Shown here: piece after piece, positions 29,092-36,997 of the stretch
Position numbering within the stretch: the stretch's first letter is position 1
Layout: every line of letters starts with the position of its first letter
Virus record (IMG/VR): IMGVR_UViG_3300030380_004241
Coordinates: 1-51,886 of that record
DNA length: 51,886 nt
Origin: a virus
Reading direction: 5' to 3' (one strand)
Notes under the pieces: generated by a model
Database searches by the model: none
The model's input: the letters and a program-made list of their open reading frames with translations, nothing else
Told to the model about the DNA's origin: nothing
Translations under genes and position numbers: made by a program

Positions 29092-30356
29092 TGGCTGAGG
29101 CTTTTCGTCCAGATGGTAGGTTGAATATCCCGACTCAGGCAGCAGCTGACTACATAGCTGAGCAAGGTCAGTTGATTCCGTACGAACCAACCATGCGTGA
29201 AAAGACAGAGCAAGTCATTACAGACTTTCTGGCCAACACAATGGGCATGAGCAGGTTCGCTGCTCGTGACACTGCACAAGGAATCACAGGAACCACCGAC
29301 CCAAGTCAGAACATTGCCGAAAGTATTGGTGTTCTTGACTTTACTCCTGCAGGGCTAGTCTTCGGCGGTCAAGAGGCAGCCAGAGATTTTGGCAAAGCGC
29401 AAACAGCAACTGATTATATCGCACCAACTATTGGCTTGGGGCTGAGTGCTGTTGAGGCTTTCCCTCTGACAAAAGTAGCAACAAAGCCAGCAAGAGCATT
29501 CTTGAGTAGTTTGGGACAAAAAACTTCCTCAGACATTGTTCCAGCTGCAGAGCCATTGATCGCTTCAGCTGGTTCAAATATCCCTCGCAGAACATTTGTT
29601 CAAGGCATGGCAGCAACACCAGTCGCAGGTGCACTTAGCAAGTTGCCTTTGGGCAAAGTTGATGATGCCGCAGCTGTCGCCAAAGCAGCAAAATTATCAT
29701 TGCCTGAGAACTTCAGTGTTTTTTATGACCTTCCTGAATTCAAGCAAAAGGTAGACGGCATCCTCATGGATGACATAGAGGAGACTGGGTTTGATTTAGA
29801 TGACGACATTCAAGATCTTGTTGATCAAGTCAGTTCAGCTGACAGATTTGAAGTTGCTGAAGCATATGATATGAGAGATGACATCGCAGGTGAATTAAGA
29901 AGCACCTATGATCTTACCGACTCTGAAATAGATGAAATTCTCGAAAAAGAAGGCTTTAATATTTCTATAAGCAAACCAGCAGAAATAGAAAGGATGAAAT
30001 CATTTAAAGGCAGCTATGATCAATACATGAGTAAATACCCTAATTCAGAAATAGAACTTGATGAATGGGAAAATACAACAGGAAAGTATGGCAGTCGGAC
30101 AGAAGTGGCACCACCGCATCCCAGAGACTATGGGTTCAAACATGATCAACTTGTAGATCACCCAAAGCATGGCCTCAGTTCTGTTTACGGAGTTGCAGAT
30201 GAGAAAGGGAAGCTGATTATCGACACTTATCCTCTTGATGACGACGCCGACTCTATACGACTTGTCGTCGATCCGAGCGATCTGACCGCAGTTCCACGGA
30301 AAGAATTTGAAACTCCAATGGAGATGTTAGATCGGTTGAGGATAGAGAGGCAATAA
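29091..30356 (+). CDS. Virion-type protein with internal Tat-like motif
   Basis: The 421-residue protein has an Ala/Gly-rich N-terminal half and an acidic C-terminal half (DIEETGFDLDDDIQDL, EPAEIERMK-type helices). Around residue 165 it carries NIPRRTFVQGMAATPVAGAL, which looks like a twin-arginine signal (RR-x-F-x-x-G then small hydrophobic residues) but lies in the middle. The start at 29091 overlaps the previous stop and has AGGAGGG upstream. No family was recognised. Its size and place suggest a packaged or head-associated protein. Confidence 0.65.
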   Translation: MAEAFRPDGRLNIPTQAAADYIAEQGQLIPYEPTMREKTEQVITDFLANTMGMSRFAARDTAQGITGTTDPSQNIAESIGVLDFTPAGLVFGGQEAARDFGKAQTATDYIAPTIGLGLSAVEAFPLTKVATKPARAFLSSLGQKTSSDIVPAAEPLIASAGSNIPRRTFVQGMAATPVAGALSKLPLGKVDDAAAVAKAAKLSLPENFSVFYDLPEFKQKVDGILMDDIEETGFDLDDDIQDLVDQVSSADRFEVAEAYDMRDDIAGELRSTYDLTDSEIDEILEKEGFNISISKPAEIERMKSFKGSYDQYMSKYPNSEIELDEWENTTGKYGSRTEVAPPHPRDYGFKHDQLVDHPKHGLSSVYGVADEKGKLIIDTYPLDDDADSIRLVVDPSDLTAVPRKEFETPMEMLDRLRIERQ

Positions 30357-31036
30357 TGGGTGCAGCATCAAAAATAGTCAGCGAGTTTTTGGAGAGCCTG
30401 AGCAAAAAGGTGTTCATGGATCCCAGAGATGCAGCATCAACATATAGCGCAAAAGCCGAAAAGATAGCAGCAGAGGATCCAAGGTTTTTTAAGATTTATG
30501 ACGAAGAAGACATTGGCAGTGCGATATATAACACAAGAACAGGAGACAGCAGTCTTGGCGTGACAACTCCTGAAAAGTTCCTCGACATGGCTGCACAGAT
30601 GCCTCTTGATCAAGAGGGTTTCGATTTCATCAGGAAAACAGTTGACCAAAAGAAAGCAGACATAGCAGCAGGAGTTCCTAGGGAGCAGTTCACTTTCCCG
30701 CAACTCGGTCTCAGGCTGCAGGATGATGGATCTTTGAAAGTCAATCTTCATGACGGCAGGCACTTAAACACAGCCATGAAGGAGTTGGGCTATCCCAAGT
30801 CGCTTGTTGAAGTTGTGCCTCAGTATAGAACACCGAATATTAAAACAATGTCACCAGACACCCCAGTATTCAGCGAAGAGTCATTTATCAACGATGTTGA
30901 GATCCCCAGCAGGAAGGTTGGGACTCTTGGCGACTTAATTAAATTTTTAAGTGTTGCAGGCATTGCAGCTCCTGGAGCACTATCAACAATAGGAGGGCAA
31001 AATGGCACGCAAGTTCAAACCCCAGCCCAAAACTAA
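30356..31036 (+). CDS. Hypothetical head-region protein
   Basis: The 226-residue protein was not recognised. The start overlaps the previous stop as TAATG. The N-terminus is helical (IVSEFLESLSKKVFMDPRDA), the middle alpha/beta, and the C-terminal 40 residues hydrophobic, with GTLGDLIKFLSVAGIAAPGA. The last part overlaps the next gene by 35 bp. It appears to form a pair with the preceding 421-residue protein. Confidence 0.65.
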   Translation: MGAASKIVSEFLESLSKKVFMDPRDAASTYSAKAEKIAAEDPRFFKIYDEEDIGSAIYNTRTGDSSLGVTTPEKFLDMAAQMPLDQEGFDFIRKTVDQKKADIAAGVPREQFTFPQLGLRLQDDGSLKVNLHDGRHLNTAMKELGYPKSLVEVVPQYRTPNIKTMSPDTPVFSEESFINDVEIPSRKVGTLGDLIKFLSVAGIAAPGALSTIGGQNGTQVQTPAQN

Positions 31037-31226
31037 AAAAGGTGTTAACGTAAAATATGTTCGTGGCGCAAAAAACAAAAAAGCCCAAGAAGCTGAGATC
31101 AAAAGCACTGCCAAAAAATATCGTGAAGGCAAGCTGACCAAAGCTGAGATGGAGCGCATAGCAAAAAGGAGGTCAAAAAATGTCACCAAAAGCTACAAAA
31201 AAGCCAGCCAAAAAAAGCGCAAGTAA
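31002..31226 (+). CDS. Lysine-rich basic protein
   Basis: The 74-residue protein has about a third Lys/Arg (MARKFKPQPKTKKGVNVKY ... SKNVTKSYKKASQKKRK). GGAGGGCAAA before ATG is a strong ribosome site. It overlaps neighbours at both ends. Its composition suggests binding to DNA, like a histone-like or DNA-condensing virion protein. No family was identified. Confidence 0.7.
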   Translation: MARKFKPQPKTKKGVNVKYVRGAKNKKAQEAEIKSTAKKYREGKLTKAEMERIAKRRSKNVTKSYKKASQKKRK

Positions 31227-31485
31227 AAAGAAAAAAGGTGGCGGTCTTGAGGCAGCCATTGAAAAGTACAGCAAGTCCTCTGGCTTTTCAAAAGAGAAGC
31301 TCCGCAAAGTTGCCAAGCGTGGCATGGGCGCATATTATTCATCAGGATCCCGTCCTGGCCAAACACCCACATCTTGGGCTATTGGTCGGGTAAGATCGTT
31401 CGCCACTGGTAAAGGTGGCGCACGTAAAGCAGACGCAGATTTAATTCGAGGTGGCAAGAAGAAAACTGCCAAGAAGAAAAAATGA
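31180..31485 (+). CDS. DUF5824-like basic protein
   Basis: The 101-residue protein has a Lys-rich N-terminus, then FSKEKLRKVAKRGMGAYYSS, SRPGQTPTSWAIGRVRSFAT and GKGGARKADADLIRGGKKK. The core (KLRKVxxRGxGAYxxSGSRPGxTxxxWAxxRVxSF) is a pattern I recall from phage proteins of the DUF5824 kind near head or protease genes. The start has AAGGAGG upstream and overlaps the previous gene by 47 bp. A DNA-associated head role is plausible. Confidence 0.72.
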   Translation: MSPKATKKPAKKSASKKKKGGGLEAAIEKYSKSSGFSKEKLRKVAKRGMGAYYSSGSRPGQTPTSWAIGRVRSFATGKGGARKADADLIRGGKKKTAKKKK

Positions 31486-31529
31486 ATCGTGCGTCTTTTT
31501 CATCACTGATATCCAAAGGAGGTAGAACA

Positions 31530-31634
31530 ATGGATCACGGTAAAGGAAAAAAGAAGGCAATGAAGAAAAAGCCTGTGAAGAAAATGGCTGGTAAGAAAAA
31601 GATGATGAAGAAAAAGAAGTCATCTTATGCCTAA
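31530..31634 (+). CDS. Extremely lysine-rich 34-residue peptide
   Basis: The peptide begins MDHGKGKKKAMKKKPVKKMA and ends KKKKSSYA, with roughly half Lys. AAAGGAGG lies 7 bases before the ATG, which supports translation; an in-frame ATG at 31482 has no such site. Such a strongly cationic peptide should bind DNA or RNA and could help condense packaged DNA. Confidence 0.65.
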   Translation: MDHGKGKKKAMKKKPVKKMAGKKKMMKKKKSSYA

Positions 31635-31779
31635 TGAGAAAGGTGAAGAAGGACAGCTTGTTGAAGTTTTCGTCAGTGGCACCTCTGGTGCTGCAAAAGT
31701 GGAGTTGAATAATGACAGTGATAGATCTGCTGAAAAAGATCCAAAAAACTCTGAAGGACGAAAGGTCGACGATAGCTGA
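31627..31779 (+). CDS. Small acidic/polar hypothetical protein
   Basis: The 50-residue frame begins MPNEKGEEGQLVEVFVSGTS and ends in a charged tail (DRSAEKDPKNSEGRKVDDS). It overlaps the Lys-rich peptide gene by 8 bp and the next gene by 68 bp. The ribosome site is weak, so it is less certain than its neighbours. Confidence 0.45.
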   Translation: MPNEKGEEGQLVEVFVSGTSGAAKVELNNDSDRSAEKDPKNSEGRKVDDS

Positions 31780-31912
31780 AAATATGATTCTTGGTCGTAT
31801 GCAAGATCAAGAAGCATATAAAAAGAGCGTCGGTGTTGCTGAAGGTCTCGACAGAGCTCATCAGATTATCGGCGATATGATGAAAAAACTAGACGACGAG
31901 GAGGATGTATAA
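31712..31912 (+). CDS. Small helical phage protein
   Basis: The 66-residue protein MTVIDLLKKIQKTLKDERST continues as charged helix (GVAEGLDRAHQIIGDMMKKL) and ends acidic. GGAG lies 8 bases upstream of ATG. Short coiled-coil proteins of this type are common directly before head-assembly genes. No defined function is known. Confidence 0.7.
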   Translation: MTVIDLLKKIQKTLKDERSTIAENMILGRMQDQEAYKKSVGVAEGLDRAHQIIGDMMKKLDDEEDV

Positions 31913-31914
31913 AC

Positions 31915-32319
31915 ATGGCTCATCCACATGTAAAAGATCTCATCACAGATGAGGAAAGCAATGCGACAGTTACGTCGCATCAACTGCCCAAACCCATGGG
32001 GTGGAAAGTTCTTGTCCAACCTAATCAGGCTAAGAAACAAACCAAAGGTGGGATATACCTGCCATCCCAAAGCGTAGAGAATGAGGAATACCTCACTGCT
32101 CACGGAACTATTCTGGCACAAGGGGAGTTGGCTTATCGTGAGCGTGACAGCGGTCAAAGATGGAAAGGCGATTGGCCAGAAATCGGAGACACAGTCACAT
32201 ACGGCAAGTATGCTGGCCAGAAACTAACAGTAAACGGAGTGAAGATGCTTCTTCTGAATGATGATGAGATAACATCAATAATCCCAGAAGGCGCAAAACT
32301 AACTTCATATTTAGACTAA
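31915..32319 (+). CDS. GroES-like co-chaperonin
   Basis: The 134-residue protein has GWKVLVQPNQAKKQTKGGIY and LPSQSVENEEYL as the mobile-loop region, then AHGTILAQGELAYRERDSG, GDTVTYGKYAGQKLTVNG and DDEITSII, the pattern of GroES-fold phage co-chaperonins. It is longer than GroES (about 97) through an N-terminal extension and insertion. It would partner host GroEL to fold the capsid protein, like T4 gp31. The gene stands just before scaffold and capsid genes, which fits that role. Confidence 0.82.
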   Translation: MAHPHVKDLITDEESNATVTSHQLPKPMGWKVLVQPNQAKKQTKGGIYLPSQSVENEEYLTAHGTILAQGELAYRERDSGQRWKGDWPEIGDTVTYGKYAGQKLTVNGVKMLLLNDDEITSIIPEGAKLTSYLD

Positions 32320-32343
32320 GCGAAAACCATGGAGGACGCTACC

Positions 32344-33246
32344 ATGTCAAAAGAAGAAGTATTGGCAGAGATCGAAAAAGAAATCGAAAAAACGAAGGCT
32401 CAAAATGACGATGATCTTGAGATCGAGATTGCCGACGATGACTCTGATAAAGTTCAGGCAGCTGAGAAAAAGGCTGAAGAGCAAGTACAAGAGTCCGATA
32501 GTGATGCAGAATACGGTCAAAAGGTTCAAACGCGAATCAAAAAACTCGTAGACCAGCGTCGCGATGCCGAGCTACAAACAGCTCAAGCTCAAGAACAGGT
32601 CGCGCAACTTGAAGCAAGACTTGCCAGACTTGAGCAAGGCAACACTCATAGGGCTGAAAATGAGTTTCATCAGCGTTATGAGCAAACCAAAGCAGCATTG
32701 GCCAAATCAGTTGAGGAAGGAGACACTCAGTCTCAACTTGCTTTTACTGAGCAGTTGGCTGATATGCGTGCAGCTATGCGCATCGCTGAGATGCGAAAGC
32801 AAGAAGCAGCAACCCAGCAAGTCTCACCGACTGTTGGTCGTGCTCAACAAATGGCCCAGCAACCTGCACCAGAAAGAGCTATGGACTGGTGGCAGAAAAA
32901 TCGCTGGTTCAACTCTCCTGGTTTTGAGCGGGAAACTGCGGCAGCGAGGGCGATTGATGTGCAGTTAGACCTTGAAGGTCATGACAAAAATTCTGACGAA
33001 TATTACGAACTGCTTAATAATCGTTTACTTAATGTCTTTCCCGAGTTAAACTCAGGGAGCGAGCAGAGTAAACCTCGAACAAAAAGCAGATCACCAGTCG
33101 CCCCAACTGCAGGCGGTTCGGGAACTTACAAAGGAAACAGGGTTCGCATGACACAGGATCAGTTACGAATGGCTAGAGAACTCGGTATTAATGATGAAAA
33201 ATCTCTGAAGCGTTACGCTAACGAGATCAAACAGCAGAGGAGCTAG
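32344..33246 (+). CDS. Putative capsid scaffolding protein
   Basis: From the ATG at 32344 (GGAGG 8 bases upstream) the protein has 300 residues. The N-terminal half is highly acidic and coiled-coil (EKEIEKTKAQNDDDLEIEIA, then AQEQVAQLEARLARLEQ), the middle has a WWQKNRWFN patch, and the C-terminus is basic with helices (LRMARELGINDEKSLKRYAN). An acidic coiled-coil with a basic C-terminal end, two to three genes before the capsid gene, is the usual scaffold design. It directs procapsid assembly. Confidence 0.75.
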   Translation: MSKEEVLAEIEKEIEKTKAQNDDDLEIEIADDDSDKVQAAEKKAEEQVQESDSDAEYGQKVQTRIKKLVDQRRDAELQTAQAQEQVAQLEARLARLEQGNTHRAENEFHQRYEQTKAALAKSVEEGDTQSQLAFTEQLADMRAAMRIAEMRKQEAATQQVSPTVGRAQQMAQQPAPERAMDWWQKNRWFNSPGFERETAAARAIDVQLDLEGHDKNSDEYYELLNNRLLNVFPELNSGSEQSKPRTKSRSPVAPTAGGSGTYKGNRVRMTQDQLRMARELGINDEKSLKRYANEIKQQRS

Positions 33247-33248
33247 TT

Positions 33249-33734
33249 ATGGCTAACAACAGAAATGTGCGTGCACAAGAATCCCGTTCCAACAGCCGTG
33301 TAGAGGATGCTCGTCCTGATACTGCATGGAAACCACCATCATTGTTGGACGCACCCGATCCCCGTCCTGGGATGGTTCAACGATGGATTGCTACCTCGAT
33401 TCAGGGTAGAGAGACTCCAGACAACGTGTACAAGCGTATGCGTGCGGGCTGGAATCCTCGTCCTGCTGATACAGTGAAAGATCAGAGATATCCAACTATC
33501 AATCACGGGCAGTGGGCAGGTTCAATCGGAATTGAAGGCATGATCTTGTGTGAAATGCCTGAAGACAAATTCAAGTCTATGAAAGCCTATTACAATGAAA
33601 AGGCTGAAGAGCAGAATGAGTCTATTCCAGGAGAGCTTGATGCGATGGCAAGGACTGGGGGCATTCCGATTCACCAAGATCGGAAATCTTCGAGTAGTCA
33701 AGGTCGAGACATCTCGGTCATGGCTGATGATTAA
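33249..33734 (+). CDS. Conserved phage head-region protein
   Basis: The 161-residue protein is rich in Pro, Arg and Trp (ARPDTAWKPPSLLDAPDPRP, then GMVQRWIATSIQGRETPDNV), with a flexible C-terminus. It lies 2 bp after the scaffold gene and before the decoration-like gene. I recall similar proteins between scaffold and capsid genes in marine phages, with no known function. Confidence 0.7.
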   Translation: MANNRNVRAQESRSNSRVEDARPDTAWKPPSLLDAPDPRPGMVQRWIATSIQGRETPDNVYKRMRAGWNPRPADTVKDQRYPTINHGQWAGSIGIEGMILCEMPEDKFKSMKAYYNEKAEEQNESIPGELDAMARTGGIPIHQDRKSSSSQGRDISVMADD

Positions 33735-33758
33735 CTGCTATAATAAGGAGTAGCGAAA

Positions 33759-34310
33759 ATGGCAAATGCAGATGCAGCCTTTGGGTTCGTCCCAGTTCGC
33801 CACATGAGCGGTTATGCACCTCGTGCTAATAAATACACTGTTGGTTCTGGTTATGCTACCGATATTTTCAATGGAGACATGGTTGTTCTTGCAGCCGATG
33901 GCGAAATTGAACAGGCAGCAGCAACAAACACCAATAACCTAGGTGTGTTCGCAGGATGTTCATACACTGCAAGTGATGGCTCATATGTTTACAGCGAGCG
34001 CTGGCCAGCCAGCACAGTTGCTACGGACATTATCGCGTATGTTTACGACGATCCGTATACTGTGTTCAAGGTTCAGTCCGCTGGAACACCCGCTCAGACC
34101 AACGTTGGCAATTGTGCTGACATCGTAGTTGGTACTGGCTCAACAATCACCAACCAATCAGCTATGGAAATTTCAGGAACCATGGCAGCAGGAAGTGCTC
34201 AATGTAAGATTCTGGCGTTGTATGACGCACCAGAAAATGCATTCGGTGCTAATGCTGTGATGGAAGTGCTCATCAATGAGCATCTCCTGAAAGGCACAGC
34301 TGGTATTTAA
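33759..34310 (+). CDS. Putative head decoration protein
   Basis: The 183-residue protein is Ala/Gly/Thr/Ser-rich with beta-type alternation (FNGDMVVLAADGEIEQAAAT, YVYSERWPASTVATDIIAYV) and no long helix. It lies directly before the capsid gene, as decoration (cement) proteins often do, and begins MANADAAFGFVPVRHMSGY, a start I recall from such phage proteins. It probably trims or stabilises the capsid surface. Confidence 0.72.
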   Translation: MANADAAFGFVPVRHMSGYAPRANKYTVGSGYATDIFNGDMVVLAADGEIEQAAATNTNNLGVFAGCSYTASDGSYVYSERWPASTVATDIIAYVYDDPYTVFKVQSAGTPAQTNVGNCADIVVGTGSTITNQSAMEISGTMAAGSAQCKILALYDAPENAFGANAVMEVLINEHLLKGTAGI

Positions 34311-34325
34311 AGGAGGGCAAAAACT

Positions 34326-35234
34326 ATGGCAATGAATAGAGCACAATTTGCAAAAATGCTCGAGCCAGGACTTAACACCCTCTTTGGCTTGGAGTACGAT
34401 TCCTATCCACCTGAGTGGCAGACAGTCTTTGAAACCAACACCTCCCAGAAGGCATTTGAAGAAGATGTTCTGCTGGAAGGCTTCGGCAATGCTCCTGTGA
34501 AAAATGAAGGTGCAGCGATCTCTTATGATGCAGCAAGCCAGCAATGGACTGCTCGCTATCAGCATGAGACAATCGCTCTTGCTTTCAGCATCACTGAAGA
34601 AGCTGAAGAAGATGGTCTTTATGGCTCGATCGCTGCTCGTTACACAAAAGCACTCGCACGCTCAATGGCTTCCACAAAGGAAATCAAAGGTGCAAATGTT
34701 CTGAACAATGCTTTCAGCGGTTCAGGTGTAACTGGTGGCGACGGAAAGACTTTGTGTGCAACTGATCACCCGACTCGTTCAGGCAATCAGTCAAACACTT
34801 TGGCAACTGCCGCAGACCTTTCAGAGACTTCTCTGGAGCAGATGCTGATTCAAATTGCAGACATGAAGGATGACCGAGGTCTCCGGATTGCTGCACAAGG
34901 CACGATGCTTGTCATCCCGACAGCATACAGCTTTGTTGCAGAGCGTTTGCTTGAATCTCAACTGCGCACAGGCACAGCAGACAATGACATCAATGCTATT
35001 CGCAATGGTGGCTATCTGCCTCAAGGATATCACGTGATGCGTCGTCTGACTGATTCAGATGCATTCTTCATCATGACTGATGTTCCGGATGGCCTGAAGC
35101 ACTTCCAGCGTTCGCCTCTGAAAAAAGGCATGGAAGGTGACTTTGAAACTGGCAATGTCCGCTACAAGGTGCGTGAGCGTTATTCGTTCGGCTTCACCGA
35201 CTGGCGTGGCATCTTCGGTTCTGAAGGAGCTTAA
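34326..35234 (+). CDS. Major capsid protein (Mu gpT-like)
   Basis: The 302-residue protein begins MAMNRAQFAKMLEPGLNTLF, then has ALAFSITEEAEEDGLYGSIA, CATDHPTRSGN, MLVIPTAYSFVAERLLESQL and a C-terminal SFGFTDWRGIFG. This is the pattern of the Mu-like major head protein family with an HK97 fold. A strong ribosome site (AAAGGAGGG) and the G-rich hairpin after the stop fit very high expression. It forms the icosahedral shell. Confidence 0.88.
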   Translation: MAMNRAQFAKMLEPGLNTLFGLEYDSYPPEWQTVFETNTSQKAFEEDVLLEGFGNAPVKNEGAAISYDAASQQWTARYQHETIALAFSITEEAEEDGLYGSIAARYTKALARSMASTKEIKGANVLNNAFSGSGVTGGDGKTLCATDHPTRSGNQSNTLATAADLSETSLEQMLIQIADMKDDRGLRIAAQGTMLVIPTAYSFVAERLLESQLRTGTADNDINAIRNGGYLPQGYHVMRRLTDSDAFFIMTDVPDGLKHFQRSPLKKGMEGDFETGNVRYKVRERYSFGFTDWRGIFGSEGA

Positions 35235-35244
35235 AACAAATGTG

Positions 35245-35266
35245 GGGAGGGGCAGAAGCTCCTCCC
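35245..35266 (+). other. G-rich mRNA hairpin after the capsid gene
   Basis: GGGAGGGGC (35245-35253) pairs with GCTCCTCCC (35258-35266) over 9 bp (one G-U) across a tetraloop AGAA. No T-run follows. It lies 10 bp after the capsid stop, so it likely protects the capsid message from 3' decay or slows transcription before minor genes. The remaining 50 bp up to the next ribosome site shows nothing else. Confidence 0.7.
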
Positions 35267-35318
35267 TCAACTCAACCCTGACTGCTTCGGCAGACAATAG
35301 CCAAGACAGGAGATTGAT

Positions 35319-35843
35319 ATGGCTAGAACAACTTTCTCGGGTCCAGTCCGTGTAGGAAAGGCTCAAAAAACAAGCGATGCAGAATTTGCTGGCGCAGTAA
35401 GCCTCGTCGCAACTGCCTATATGGCAGACCCAACAGCAGCAACCACAACAGAACTTCGTAGAGGATCCAGTGCAACTGGCAACTCTGCCAAGGCAGTTAT
35501 CTTGCCTGCTGGCGCAATCATTACAAGGATTGAAGCAGAAGCAGATGCAACTGGCGGTACAAACCCGACTTTTGATCTAGGCTTCATTGAAGTAAAAAGC
35601 TCTGGTGCTGCTTCAGACACTGACGGCATCATTGATGATGGTGACGCAGACGCAGGTCACACAGTCTTTGATTTTTCAACAGCAACTGTTGGAGATGACT
35701 TTGGCTTTGTGATGAGCTCAGACTATCCTGTTAAAATTACAGGTGGTGTAGGTGCTTCTGCTGCAACTGGTGGCAACATCAACTTGAGGATTCACTATCA
35801 CGTTTACGACACTTCGTTCGGAACTGATGGTAGTGCATCATAA
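35319..35843 (+). CDS. Putative beta-rich structural protein
   Basis: The 174-residue protein begins MARTTFSGPVRVGKAQKTSD and has beta-rich Gly/Ala/Thr/Asp segments (VILPAGAIITRIEAEADATG, INLRIHYHVYDTSFGTDG). It follows the capsid hairpin. It looks like a head surface or joining protein of tailed phages. No family name was assigned. Confidence 0.68.
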   Translation: MARTTFSGPVRVGKAQKTSDAEFAGAVSLVATAYMADPTAATTTELRRGSSATGNSAKAVILPAGAIITRIEAEADATGGTNPTFDLGFIEVKSSGAASDTDGIIDDGDADAGHTVFDFSTATVGDDFGFVMSSDYPVKITGGVGASAATGGNINLRIHYHVYDTSFGTDGSAS

Positions 35844-35853
35844 GGAGGGATAG

Positions 35854-36267
35854 ATGGCTGATATCGTAAGCACAACTACGATAGCCGACAACCCTCGTGA
35901 GGCTGTGTTCGCTTTTCAATACCAGTATGTTGATACTGGGGATGAAAGTGCAGTCACTAAGATTGATGTTTCTTCTCTTGCTGTAAGTTCCGCAGGTGAC
36001 ACTTGTACAGGAATAAGAATCCTTGAGTGTTGGTGGGTCATGAAAAGCATGACTGTTCAAATATTGGCAGCTGCATCGACTAATGTTATGATGTTGCACT
36101 TGTCTGAAGATCAGTCTGGCTATCAAGACTTCACATCGTTTGGTGGTCTTCCATCAAGCAAAAGCTTCGGGACAAGCCCAACTGGTGACGTTAAGTTTAC
36201 GACAACTGGTGCAGGTGCTGTAGGAGATACTTATCAAATAGTCATGAGGGTGGCTAAAGAATATTAA
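35854..36267 (+). CDS. Putative structural protein
   Basis: The 137-residue protein is beta-like with many Thr/Ser/Ala (VFAFQYQYVDTGDESAVTKI, IRILECWWVMKSMTVQILA). AAGGAGGG precedes the ATG. It appears paired with the previous gene. A head-completion or surface role is inferred from location only. Confidence 0.65.
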   Translation: MADIVSTTTIADNPREAVFAFQYQYVDTGDESAVTKIDVSSLAVSSAGDTCTGIRILECWWVMKSMTVQILAAASTNVMMLHLSEDQSGYQDFTSFGGLPSSKSFGTSPTGDVKFTTTGAGAVGDTYQIVMRVAKEY

Positions 36268-36273
36268 AAGGCT

Positions 36274-36308
36274 GGGTGGCTTTGGCCACCCTCCTAACTT
36301 TTAGGAGG
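36274..36308 (+). promoter_or_regulatory. Two overlapping hairpins, second masking a ribosome site
   Basis: GGGTGGC (36274-36280) pairs with GCCACCC (36285-36291) across TTTG. CCTCCT (36290-36295) pairs with AGGAGG (36303-36308) across 7 bases. The AGGAGG is the Shine-Dalgarno sequence for the ATG at 36313. The two stems share bases 36290-36291, so they compete at their junction. The element could tune translation of the adaptor gene relative to capsid genes. Confidence 0.6.
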
Positions 36309-36312
36309 CAAA

Positions 36313-36993
36313 ATGACAACTTCAGGAACAGTCGCATTCAGACCAAACATTGAAGAGATCATTGCCGAGTCTTTTGAGCGAATCGGCATGGACTCTCAAG
36401 CCTTGACAGGCTATCAAGCTCGTGCAGCTCGCAGGAGCCTTAATCTTCTTTTCAGTGAGTGGGCTAACAGAGGAATAAACTATTGGGCGGTTCAGAATAA
36501 TACGCTGAATCTGACACAAGGGACAATATCTTATACACTTCCAGTTGGAACAATAGATCTTATTGATGTTGTTGTCAGAGAAACTGTTGGCGGCACTACC
36601 AATGATACAGTTCTTCAGCGAATCAGCATCTCTGAATACAACCAACTCCCGAACAAAACTTCTTCAGGACGCCCAAGCCAATACATGCTCGACAAGCAAT
36701 ATACACCTGTCCTTTATACTTGGCAGGTTGCTGACAGCAATGACTACAGTCTTGTTTATTGGTCAATCAATCAACTTGAAGATATCACAGCATCAAACCA
36801 AGATGCAGATGTCCCTTATCGCTGGACTGATTGCATTTGTGCTGGGTTGGCTAGCAAGCTGTCACTTAAATATATGCCTGATAAATTTAACTTGATGAGT
36901 CAAGTTTATGAAAGGGCATTTGAGTTCGCAGCAGCAAGTGATAATGATGGCGTAACAATGAGGATTCGCCCGACTGGTCTTAATTTAGGATAA
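36313..36993 (+). CDS. P22 gp4-like head-tail adaptor
   Basis: The 226-residue protein has an N-terminal helical part (EEIIAESFERIGMDSQALTG, RRSLNLLFSEWANRGINYWA) and a C-terminal helical end (CAGLASKLSLKYMPDKFNLM). This resembles the P22 gp4 adaptor family, which docks under the portal and seals packaged DNA. The place after the capsid genes fits. Strong AGGAGG before ATG, partly masked in a hairpin. Confidence 0.78.
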   Translation: MTTSGTVAFRPNIEEIIAESFERIGMDSQALTGYQARAARRSLNLLFSEWANRGINYWAVQNNTLNLTQGTISYTLPVGTIDLIDVVVRETVGGTTNDTVLQRISISEYNQLPNKTSSGRPSQYMLDKQYTPVLYTWQVADSNDYSLVYWSINQLEDITASNQDADVPYRWTDCICAGLASKLSLKYMPDKFNLMSQVYERAFEFAAASDNDGVTMRIRPTGLNLG

Positions 36994-36997
36994 CAAT

